From positions 17,276,501 to 17,340,500 of the forward strand of contig OY821787.1 in assembly GCA_963682175.1 (NCBI GenBank): a stretch of 64,000 bases of DNA, read 5' to 3'. The position numbers were made by a program, and so were the translations under genes. Origin of the DNA: Triglochin maritima. Its lineage: Eukaryota > Streptophyta > Magnoliopsida > Alismatales > Juncaginaceae. Below, one piece after another: positions 55,840 through 64,000 of the stretch (the first letter of the stretch is position 1; each line of letters opens with the position of its first letter). The notes under the pieces are model-generated. The model was not told the origin of the DNA and ran no database searches. It worked only from the letters and a program-made list of their open reading frames with translations.

Positions 55840-56636
55840 TGATTGACATCATTTCATGCTTATATTTGTATCTTATATCCATTATCTTACACCTAAGCAA
55901 TGCTACGTGATGAGTTTTATGTTTGAATTTCAGAAATAAAGAGGTTTGAAGAGAAGAGGCATGAAAGTACCCAAAAGCAGGGAAAATGACTTAATTGTGA
56001 GACCTGGGGACTAAGATGCAAGGGAGAAGGACCTGAACGTACGACCGAAGGACCTAAGAGCAAAACAGAAAACTCCACACCATCACGGGGAGTATTTTGG
56101 CAGTTTGATTCGGGTCGGGGCTCCAACAAGCAAAGTAGATGCATCCAAGACCAACAAATACAGCAAGAAAAGCCCACAACAAATTCCAGATGGATCTGGA
56201 CTTTTTAGACCGCCAATGGGCGGTCCAAGACCGCTAATTAGCGGTCTTGGACCGCCCATTGGCGGTCTAAAAAGTCCAGATCCATCTGGAATTTGTGCTG
56301 GGCTTTGCTTTGTGTATTTGGTGGTCTTAGATGCATCTACTTCATTTATTGGAGCTTCGACCCGAATAGAATTGCCAAAATGCTCCCCATGATGGTGTGG
56401 AGTATTCTGTTTTGCTCTTAGGTCCTTCTGTCTTGCAATCAGGTCCTTCTTCCTTGCATCTTGGTCCCCAGTTCTCACAATTCAGTCCTTTTTCCCAGCT
56501 TTTGGGTCCTTTTATGCTTGATCACTTCAAACCTATTTATTCCTGAAAACTAAACATAAAACTCGTGACATAGCATTGTTTAGGTGAAAGATAATGGATA
56601 TAAGATACAAATATAAGCATGAAATGATGTCAATCA
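55840..56636. repeat. Head-to-head family-A U3 halves (inverted repeat, ~398-bp arms)
   Basis: Left arm 55840-56237 is a forward family-A U3, closest to the 5' LTR at 48886. Right arm 56238-56636 is a reversed family-A U3, closest to the LTR at 43537-44926. Both terminate in TGATTGACATCATTTC, facing outward. They meet in the middle of the U3 dyad. Mirror-image open frames on both strands here are a by-product of the symmetry. Confidence 0.88.
56179..56296. repeat. Perfect 118-bp palindrome
   Basis: 59-base arms, 56179-56237 and 56238-56296, are exact reverse complements with no spacer. The centre is CCGCTAATTAGCGG. It contains four GACCGC-type half-sites. Outside these limits the arms differ at roughly one base in ten. 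Confidence 0.92.
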
Positions 56637-57040
56637 GGAGACATAGTGGGGTTTGTTCCTTATGCATGAACCCATATTAGCCACATTTCAATTATTGTCT
56701 TGTATGTTTTAATGATAATGTTTTATCTTATTTCATGTGGAAACAAAGTTTGATTTGGTTTTATGGATTTCATGTATTACATGTTATGATGAGTACAATT
56801 GAACACACAGATGCACATTTTTTAATTTCCACATTCTTTCTCTACTCCTTAAGGGGATTATTTTTATTGTTTGTTTTCTGATTTCATACGCATTGTAGTT
56901 TAATTCTGATTGCATCTCTCTCTTCTTTTCCCACCAAGTATGGTGGATTCCGACTCGCACGTACTCCCTGTGGACTCGACCCATACTTGCCACCGCTTCA
57001 TCATGGCCGTGCACTTGCGGTATTATAACTGAATCAATCA

Positions 57041-57188
57041 TTCACCAACATATGATCCAACACAACTAGATGATGGTCTAGCAATGAGTGCCTCTCTCAT
57101 ATTACCCCAATCTGAAGACTGTGCAGCCACACAATTAAAATTGTCCCAACCATACTGGGTGTTTGTCTGAGGCACCTCAAGATACATG
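57041..57188 (-). pseudogene. Athila-like gag, 5' piece of the interrupted frame
   Basis: The minus strand encodes LEVPQTNTQYGWDNFNCVAA and REALIARPSSSCVGSYVGE, which flows without a break into QTKSLQETLSS at 47805 once the family-B LTR and one TTCAC are removed. Cut on its other side at 57189 by the Sirevirus-like LTR. Confidence 0.55.
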
Positions 57189-58884
57189 TGTAGGATCTAA
57201 TGTGCCCTACTATTAGTCTAAGGGGGGGGGGGGGGGGTGAATAGACTAATTATGTATTTTAACAAACTATGCCAAATTAAGAACTAAAGCACTTAAATGT
57301 GAAAAAAATGCAAACCACAACACCGGATGTATAGAGGTTTGGATCCAACCACCGGATCCTAGTCATCTCTTACGAATTGCTCTTCCTCGAGCAACTTCAC
57401 GTCCTCCACTAAACTGATCTCCATTGCGGGCCGGGATAATGCCTTTATACCACAAGCCTTGCGAACACCCTCACCTAGCTTGGACCACCTTCTCACAATC
57501 CGAGAAGAGCTTCACACCGGAGGCTAGTACAATTCTTGAAGAATTTACTTTAGCAACTAATCTTGGGCACTTGAAATGAGTGATGCAATCAAAGAGAGTA
57601 ATTTCAAGTGGGAAGATGTGAGCACAAGGAAGTTTAGAGTAAAAGTGAGTAGTAAGAAATATGTGAGGTTGGAGAAACAGTGGTAACCTTAGAAGTATGT
57701 TCTCAGATCTATTTATATGCTCTAAACTAATTCTATCAATTGGGATTAAATGGGTATTGAGTTGTGTAAGAATACACAAGACAGTGAATGACATGACACA
57801 TTTGTGAACACCAACGGTCAATCGGTCGACCGGTATGTGAAAACTAAGGAGTTCGATTGAGCAAAAGTGCAGACGGTCAATCCAACTAGCCTAGAACTTA
57901 AGTGACCAATCGAACAGAATGGATCTTGGGTTCGACCAGAAACTTCCAGTAAGACTTGGAACTGGGAAGTTTCATGAACCGGTCGACTGTTAAAAGAGTT
58001 TCAGTTGACCGTTTGGAATATTTGGTCTAGATAAATCTGTGTAAACGGATAATGGTCTAATAGAATGGATCGTGGGTTCCACTGGAAACTTCCAGTAAGA
58101 CATGGAGCTGGGAAGTTTCATGAACCAGTCGACTGTAAAAAGTGTTTCGGTCGGCCGAAAGACCAAATCTAAGTGAGGGGGTTAGGTGAGTATGTGTATA
58201 CGACCTTTGTTATATACGAAAAGTTTAATAATCATATTTAAGAAAAATACGGAAATGCAATCGGTCGAACAAAACAAAGTTTCGATCAACCGGTTGTCAC
58301 ACTAATCGAGACACATGTAACCATACAATACGTGAGAAGATTTTTATTGGTCGAACTGAGTTCTATCGGTTGACAAAAGAAAACGGTCGAACAGTAGAGG
58401 GATTTCGGTAGACCGATATAGACTGGGAAACCAGATATTGAATCGGTTGAACTAAAAGAGGTTCCTGGTCGACCGTTTGGGAAACAAGAGTTTGTCTGTT
58501 GAAATCCGGTCAAACCAGATGGTTCTACCGGTCAACCAGTTTACTCAGAAATCCTGTTCTAAGGGATTTTCTAATGATTCGTCGATTTCCTATTGAAGGC
58601 AAATTGATATGGATTTAAATGTGAGACATCTATAGGTTTCCTAATGGTTATGCAATACAATTTAACAAAGATTTCAAGTGCCAAGTTACATTATAGCCTA
58701 AATACAAGAAATATAAACCTATCACCTCTTCACTCTTCATTTCTTGTGTTAAGACAAACTTGGTTCCTGAAACGTTACAAAATACAATATATGCAAGTGA
58801 TGATATTAAGAGAATACATGTGTTTATTGATATGTTAGCTAATCATCAAAACGGATTAGCAATTATTAGCCAAAAAGCCAACCA
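57189..58884 (-). repeat. 3' LTR of the Sirevirus-like element
   Basis: Starts (minus) TGGTTGGCTTTTTGGC at 58884 after polypurine AAAAAAGGGGAGA, and ends ATCCTACA at 57189. TATA box TATAAATA at 57717-57710 (minus). GGTCGACCG-like palindromes at 57820-58530. A run of 16 G on the plus strand (57222-57237) lies near the U5 end, where related LTRs carry a poly-C tract. Confidence 0.8.
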
Positions 58885-59275
58885 TCTCCCCTTTTTTGAT
58901 GATGACAACCTATCAATCTAAATACATGTCTTTTTCAAAATTTATCATCATTAAGAAATTTCTAATGCTCCCCTATTTATAAGCATGTATTTATTTATCC
59001 CCCTTTGGCATGAACAAAAAGTTGATACTCATGAAAAAATTAATATACAATTAAGACTTATAATGTGATACAATAACGGAAGTGCAAATATGTCAAAAAT
59101 AAACAAAAACAGGAATCATAACCATGCATTCAAAATAGGATCCATACCATAGAACCATATAACAAAGTTGAAAGCAAATACAACATTTAGTTCAAAGCAA
59201 ATGCAGCATTAAGCGGAGTTTAAAGCAAATATCAAAAGGCACACAAGGTTAAAACAAAACCAAACAACCAGAAAT
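58885..59275 (-). other. Polypurine tract and gene-free spacer
   Basis: Contains the polypurine tract beside the LTR and a second purine word (AAAGGGGGA, plus-strand complement near 58998). No ORF supported. Confidence 0.6.
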
Positions 59276-60455
59276 TCAGTCAAGACGGCGATCACGAAAG
59301 CGGGAGGAAAGGGAATCAATCACACTCATCAAGGAGTCAAGGCGAGCATCAATGTGGGATTCAAGATGATCGAAGCCATTTTCAAGTTGATCAAAACGAG
59401 CCAATGTGGAGGCTTCGAGTGCATCAACTTGGTCAGATAGATGCTGAAAACGACGTAGATCAATCGAACAGGAGGCCGACCAATACACCTTGGATCTTCA
59501 GCGGTTTGTTCTTCGTCTTCTGTAGATTCCTTGTCTGATTCCTCATCAGAGGAAGGTGGTGGAGAAGAGGTGGCAATCATATTCATCTTGGATAGAGTGG
59601 TCTTATAGATAGGAAACTTGTAGACCAAAGAAGGATATGCAGAGACATTGATCTTCCAATGAGAAAAAAAAGCTGAGAGCCACATGGGACAAGGAAGATA
59701 TGTCCCGTTCCGATGACACATGTGCAAAATGATGAAATATGGCCAATCCACCAAAATTTTCTTAAAGATACAGTAGATGCACATAAGCTCCATATTTGAA
59801 ATCTCATTATCGTGGCCAAATTTAGGATAAATGGTGTAGGAGACTATTTGGGCAAGGATTCGAGGAAAGGATGTAAAAGAGAGGCATTGTGTTTAAATTG
59901 TCCATTTACCTGGGGAGGTGGAATAGCATATAACTCATTGACCATTTTCTCAACTTCGTTACAAGGGAGAGCAGCTTGTGGTTGGTCTAAATAGATGTGA
60001 ATACCCATGGACTCTGGACCTAGAGTTTCAGCTATAAATTCATGCGTAATCTGATATTCAATCCCATTTATCATAGTGGTTAGGACGTGTCGATCGAAGA
60101 CATTTCTAAGATTACAGTAGGATTGTTGCACAAGGAAGGCATAATAAGGTTTAGATGCTAGTGTTGTGTGAGAAAATGTGAGTTGATTTGCATCTAAGTA
60201 CGATATTAAGGAAAACTTGGTGAAATCCGCTACGTCAACCTTACGGCAAGGGATGAAGGAAGCAACCGAGAATTCGTCATCCCAAGCATTTTGAACGGCA
60301 TCGCCGACCAAAAAGAAGTGAAACAGAGTAGTAACCGGAGGAGCCGGAGCACGTGAACAAGATGGTTGGGAGTCTTGTCTCCTTTTTTATCAGTGTTCGG
60401 TGACAGCCTCCGGAGCACCACGCCTTTTGGTGATGGACATCTTTTGGCGACCCAT
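59276..60455 (-). pseudogene. Extra ORF in env position, plant-transposon-protein-like with coiled-coil tail
   Basis: Start ATG at 60455 (MGRQKMSITKRRG). Two stops near 60390, then open from 60311 to about 59870 (VDVADFTKFSLISYLDANQL, VFDRHVLTTMINGIEYQITH). A frameshift near 59870 leads to IYPKFGHDNEISNMELMCIY and LPCPMWLSAFF. After an acidic Ser/Glu linker and a second frameshift near 59490 it ends in a heptad-like tail (DALEASTLARFDQLENGFDH). The layout recalls the Transposase_32-type putative plant transposon proteins carried by some copia elements downstream of pol. Function unknown. Confidence 0.55.
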
Positions 60456-60559
60456 CAACGAGGCGGGTGGTGGAGAACAAAAATTGAGGGTGGAAATAGG
60501 TAAACGAAGGAGAGGGGAGACGAAAGGTGGAGGAAAAACGAGCGTTGGACGACCAGAAT

Positions 60560-61130
60560 GAGACGAGCGGTCGACCGAAGGGAGAGGAGCGGTAGCTACT
60601 GTTTGAAGAGGGGTGGAATAAAAGTGAGTTAAACCACAATTTTATCGTAAAACGAGATGAAACAACGGGAACGGTCGACCGATCGGGTACCAAGGTCGAC
60701 CGAAAGGTTAAAAAATTTCAAAAAAATTGTCGATTGAGCGACCACATAGAGTCTGGAAATTTTCGGTCGTACGAGGCAAGCAAGCCGGTCGACTGAACCT
60801 GTGAGGGAGAGGAAAATGGGCACGTAGTGGATATTTGTGATCGAAGGAAAGGTGTGGAATGGTCGACCGAATCACAAAAATAGAGAAGATGTAGGACCGG
60901 ATGAAAATTCGATCGAACGAACAAATGAATGAGAAAGCAGCATCGGTCGACCGAAACAAGATTAGTTTGATCAATCACTTAAGTGCACTTAAGGATCAGA
61001 TCGAGCAGAAGGCAATCAGTCGAACGAAACATATATGTCGGTCGACCGAAAACAAACAGAGTTCAAAAACATCACAACAAAGCATTTCGGTTGAACGAAA
61101 CACTTTGGCCGGTCGACCTAAAATTGTCTG
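60560..61130 (-). repeat. GGTCGACCG palindrome-rich spacer downstream of pol
   Basis: Clusters of GGTCGACCGA and CGGTCGACCGATCGG (for example near 60673, 60863, 60946 and 61039), between RNase H and the extra ORF. The same words occur in the LTR of this element. Confidence 0.7.
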
Positions 61131-61249
61131 AGAGAGAAACACATCCCGAAAACACAACAAAAAATCCAAAGAACTGAATATTTTACTCAAACAAGTTGCA
61201 AATTTCAAAATTATGGCATGATATTACCAAGTCATAAGTTATTTAAGTT

Positions 61250-61546
61250 ACACATGCCTAGATTTAGTCTTATGTGAAAATATCCGCTAATTGATCATTT
61301 GTAGGCACAAATATAAGTTTGATGTCTTCTATAGTTGCACGATCTCTAAGAAAATGTTGTCTTACTTCAATGTGTTTAGTTCTTGAATGAAATATGGGAT
61401 GTTTCGAAAGATTAATAGCACTTGTATTATCACAATATATAGGAGTAGCTTGAAACTCAAGTTTCAAGTCTTTGACGGTTTGCCTAATCCACAAGACTTG
61501 TGCACATGCACACCGAGTGGAAATATATTCGGCCTCGGTTGTCGAC
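61250..61546 (-). pseudogene. Copia RNase H C-terminus
   Basis: An uninterrupted minus-strand frame over 61494-61270: WIRQTVKDLKLEFQATPIYC, DNTSAINLSKHPIFHSRTKH, VRQHFLRDR, NDQLADIFT. These are the RNase H C-terminal motifs. Ends at TAA near 61272, and is cut at 61546 by the family-A LTR. Confidence 0.82.
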
Positions 61547-62586
61547 TGATTGACATCATATCATGCATATACTTGTGTCTTATATCCTTTATTTTTGGCC
61601 TAAGCAATGCTACGTAACAAGTTTTATGTTAAATTTCATATATAAATAGGATTGAGGATAAGAGTCATAAAAGGAACTAAAAGCAGGAAAAAAGACTGAG
61701 TTGAGAGACTTGGGGACTAAGATGCAAGGGAGAAGGACCTGAATGTAAGCCCAAAGGACCAATGAGCAAATCAAGAAACTCCACACCATCATGGGGACTT
61801 TTTTGGCAATTCTGTTCGAGTCGGAGCTCCAGCAACTGACTTGGATACATCAAACATAAACAAAGTCATCCAGAAAAGGTCACACGAAAGCCAGACCTGA
61901 TCCAAACACTGTAGACGACCAATTGGTGGTCCGGGTTGCTCCAGATCCAATGCGGAGTAGTCGGGTCATGTATTAGGGTGTATTTAGTCTATTTCTGGTA
62001 TATGTTTAGTCTCATACTAGGGGATTGTCCCGGATTACCTTTTTCTATGGCTATAAATAGAACTCTTCCTCCTCCTTTGTATCCATCTCTCTCTTGGTGG
62101 CCTTCCTCTCTACTAGGAGTAAAAGCCTTGTAGCAAAAACTCTGGTGGAGAGAGGCTACTTGTAATTGAGTGAGTAATAATAGATATTTTGTTAAGTTTT
62201 CTTCATATTGCCTCTTTTAATTCTTGCATACTTAGTTAACTTGTTTGTTTTAGTCTTCTTGGAATTAGTTTAAGCATGTTTTCTTTCCTTAGTATGGATG
62301 TTAGTTTAAATATGTGTGAGTAGTTCCATCCCCCTTGGGGGGTGAAGTAGATGTGTATACATGTTATGTAGATGGAATGAATGCTAAACATTGTTGTATG
62401 TGAGAAATGTTAGTATGCTTGTTTGAATTAATGACAACTCTTAACTTGATGGTTTCTGCCATAATGTTTAGGTACACTCCATACTTGTTTATGTTCTTAA
62501 TAACAAACTTGTCATGCTCATATAAATCACCTCGGTTAGTACTTTGAATGATAGGTCTTGCCATTATGTACTTCTTATGCATTAAC
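61547..62586 (+). mobile_element. Family-A LTR, 3' end cut off
   Basis: TGATTGACATCATATCATGC start, degraded U3 dyad 61914-61931, TATA box 62052-62059, R hairpin near 62325-62345. Breaks at 62586, well before the U5 end, where a palindrome-rich copia LTR-like segment begins. The rest may lie beyond the window. Confidence 0.8.
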
Positions 62587-64000
62587 TGTAGGATTTTGTG
62601 TCACTATGTATGTATATATTTTAAAATTTTAATATAACATACAAGATCGATTTCATATTTTCAATAATTTTATGTACATAACTTTGTGTTTTATTCTAAT
62701 ATCATGCAACCCTACATTTATTAAAATAAGCCACAAAGGTAGAATCATACCTAAAGTTTCTCTAAAACCTTTTTGAAGATTCGGAGTCGCGCTGCCCGTT
62801 GAATTGTCCACGGATTTGCGTCCGAGTGTTCACCAACCTCTAAACAAGATTAAAGAGAAATGAGCTAGCCAATCAATCTCTAACAAGGTTTAGAATCTAG
62901 CTAATTACCCCTCTTTGAGCTCCTGAGATTCTTATCTCTAAAACTTAAATTTACTAAGAGATTTTCGTGGTGATTAGGGAGAGATTAATGAGAGAATAGG
63001 TGCCCTTTTAAACAAGTAGGAATAGGTGCCCTTTTATAAGCAACCAAAACATCCTTAGCAAGAGCTATTCTTTAGCCATGATCCCTTATTTATTCTCTCC
63101 TAAAATTAATCTCTAATTTCCACCTAAGCACCCACAAAAATGTTTTAATTAAATATGGAATTAATCCACCCATGATCTAATTAATATCTTAACAATTCAG
63201 GCAGAATCGTTCTTGTTCGGTGGACCGAGTATAACTCAGTCAACTGAACCGTTCGGTTATAACACGTGTTCGGTGCACCGAGAGATAGACGGTCGACCGA
63301 GTCCGCATGATAAAAATTCCCTGGAAGAATTTGGTCGAACCACGTCTTTTACTCGGTCTACCGTTGACCCATCAGAATCGCTCCTGGGACATAGTCATCG
63401 GATGACCGTGTCACCTTCGGTCTACCGAAAATACTACTTCTCGGTTGACCATGCACACTCGGTTAACCGAACCCGATTGTCCAGGCACTCCAGACAATTT
63501 CGGTCAACCAATTGCGCTTACCTGTTCCCTATTCGGTTAACCGATCCGAAGATACCCGGTCGACCGAACCACGAACGGTTCACCGTGTTTGACCCCGATT
63601 TTGCCTTTGTCAATTTTTGGATTTATTTCCAACAAAATTTGATCTTTTGGGGTTTTTAGCAAATTCACATCTTATGTAATATATTATCCTATGTATTATT
63701 ACACCCGATAATATATACACCTCATATGAATTTATTATGATTCTAATTATGTCAATTCTCATGACATATTGATCTTATTCATTTACCACATGTGTCCTAT
63801 TTTCACATGAAACCCGACACATCATATGAACTTAAAATCAACACTATTGTTTCTCAGTTTTGTGGTGTGACTTATAGGAGGATATAAGCCAAATTAGTAG
63901 TGATATTAAACACTTAATATCTCAGACTATAAGCGGTATCTAGCTACACATTATAGTCACCCAATTAGCATAGATGTTTTTGTTCAACCCGAACCAAAAC
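62587..64000 (-). mobile_element. Sirevirus-type LTR or palindrome-rich copia segment, runs off the window
   Basis: Opens TGTAGGATTTTGTG on the plus strand, like the ends of the other Sirevirus-like LTRs (TGTAGGAxC). Has GGTCGACCGA words at 63294 and 63558 and many variants in 63200-63600. The frame at 63213-63659 is an artefact of these repeats. No polypurine tract or gene is visible before the window ends. Confidence 0.5.

Larger units (their letters stand above)
48886..56636 (+). mobile_element. Family-A element with U3 termini at both ends
   Basis: Left end is a full 5' LTR (48886-50381) with PBS and leader. Right end is a forward U3 half joined to a reversed U3 half. GGAG occurs on both sides (48880-48883 and 56637-56640). 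The interior holds a family-C LTR with its own PBS and leader (51246 on), the unrecognised ORF and a 3' internal region. No gag or pol is left. Confidence 0.75.
47806..57040 (+). mobile_element. Family-B solo LTR, target duplication TTCAC, split by a family-A element
   Basis: Left part 47806-48885 starts TGATTAGTAGCATATC. Right part 56637-57040 ends TGAATCAATCA. Flanks are TTCAC (47801-47805) and TTCAC (57041-57045), an exact 5-bp duplication. A reverse-strand gag-like frame continues across the site once the LTR is removed. U3 has a perfect dyad GATCCGCCACTGGCGGATC (48216-48234). No body or second LTR is present, so this is a solo LTR. Confidence 0.85.
57189..61546 (-). mobile_element. Sirevirus-like copia with an extra ORF downstream of pol, truncated
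   Basis: On the minus strand: RNase H end (61546-61250), a palindrome-rich spacer (61130-60560), an ORF (60455-59276), a gene-free stretch with polypurine tract, then the 3' LTR (58884-57189). The 5' portion of pol was cut off by the family-A LTR insertion at 61547. Confidence 0.78.

Noticed and set aside
56083..56478. Mirror-image ORFs on both strands sharing a Pro/Gly-rich core
   Set aside because: A consequence of the perfect palindrome and U3 dyads, not of coding selection.
63213..63659. 148-residue ORF
   Set aside because: Composed of translated GGTCGACCG-type repeats; no conserved domain and no counterpart in the other LTRs.

Overview
This 64-kb window looks like plant nuclear DNA, most likely repeat-dense heterochromatin of a flowering plant. 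Every recognisable coding remnant belongs to a plant transposable-element class: Ty3/Gypsy of Athila type (tRNA-Asp-like primer-binding sites, Athila gag and protease), Ty1/Copia including Sirevirus-like elements (tRNA-Met-type PBS, G-rich polypurine tract, palindrome-rich LTRs), CACTA/En-Spm DNA transposons, and one Mutator-like element. I found no convincing host gene, tRNA, rRNA or CRISPR array. The species cannot be named from sequence alone. I call the Athila-type LTR families A (start TGATTGACATCATTTC), B (start TGATTAGTAGCATATC) and C (start TGATGCATTGCATACATT). They differ in U3 but share a TATA box, an R/U5 hairpin and a conserved U5 end.

Left part (1-21 kb): an Athila-like LTR tail (1-931), a CACTA ORF1 fragment, a family-A solo LTR with matching TTTTT flanks (1644-3006), a reversed family-B LTR fragment, the 3' part of a CACTA (to 6403), two opposed copia pol fragments, a second type of CACTA terminus (8268), and the 3' end of an Athila-like element whose 3' LTR (11551-19834) was split by a 6.95-kb CACTA (11576-18523, target duplication CGT). 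That CACTA itself appears to hold a smaller, different CACTA.

Middle (21-45 kb): a gag-only, reverse-strand Sirevirus-like copia (21182-26624), an older copia remnant, a separate copia LTR plus gag start, an Athila-like 3' region split by a Mutator-like element with terminal inverted repeats of several hundred bases (29523-31577), a family-B LTR, an Athila element with gag and protease but no RT (34535-39625), a low-complexity zone with minisatellites, and a reversed family-A LTR with PBS.

Right part (45-64 kb) is a deep nest. A reverse-strand Athila-like element (gag-like ORF, an unrecognised ORF, 3' region) was split by a family-B solo LTR (47806-57040, flanks TTCAC/TTCAC). That LTR was split by a family-A element (48886-56636), which contains a family-C LTR. 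The same reverse element is cut at 57189 by a Sirevirus-like copia carrying an extra ORF downstream of pol. That copia is cut by a family-A LTR at 61547, which is itself cut at 62587.

Most notable: (i) an unrecognised ORF kept in three Athila-like copies; (ii) dyad-symmetry blocks that occur both in U3 and just after the PBS, with a family-specific core; (iii) a perfect 118-bp palindrome where two family-A LTR halves meet head to head, so that the element has U3 termini at both ends. Nothing here shows a host-encoded system; all functional statements concern old, mostly broken mobile elements.
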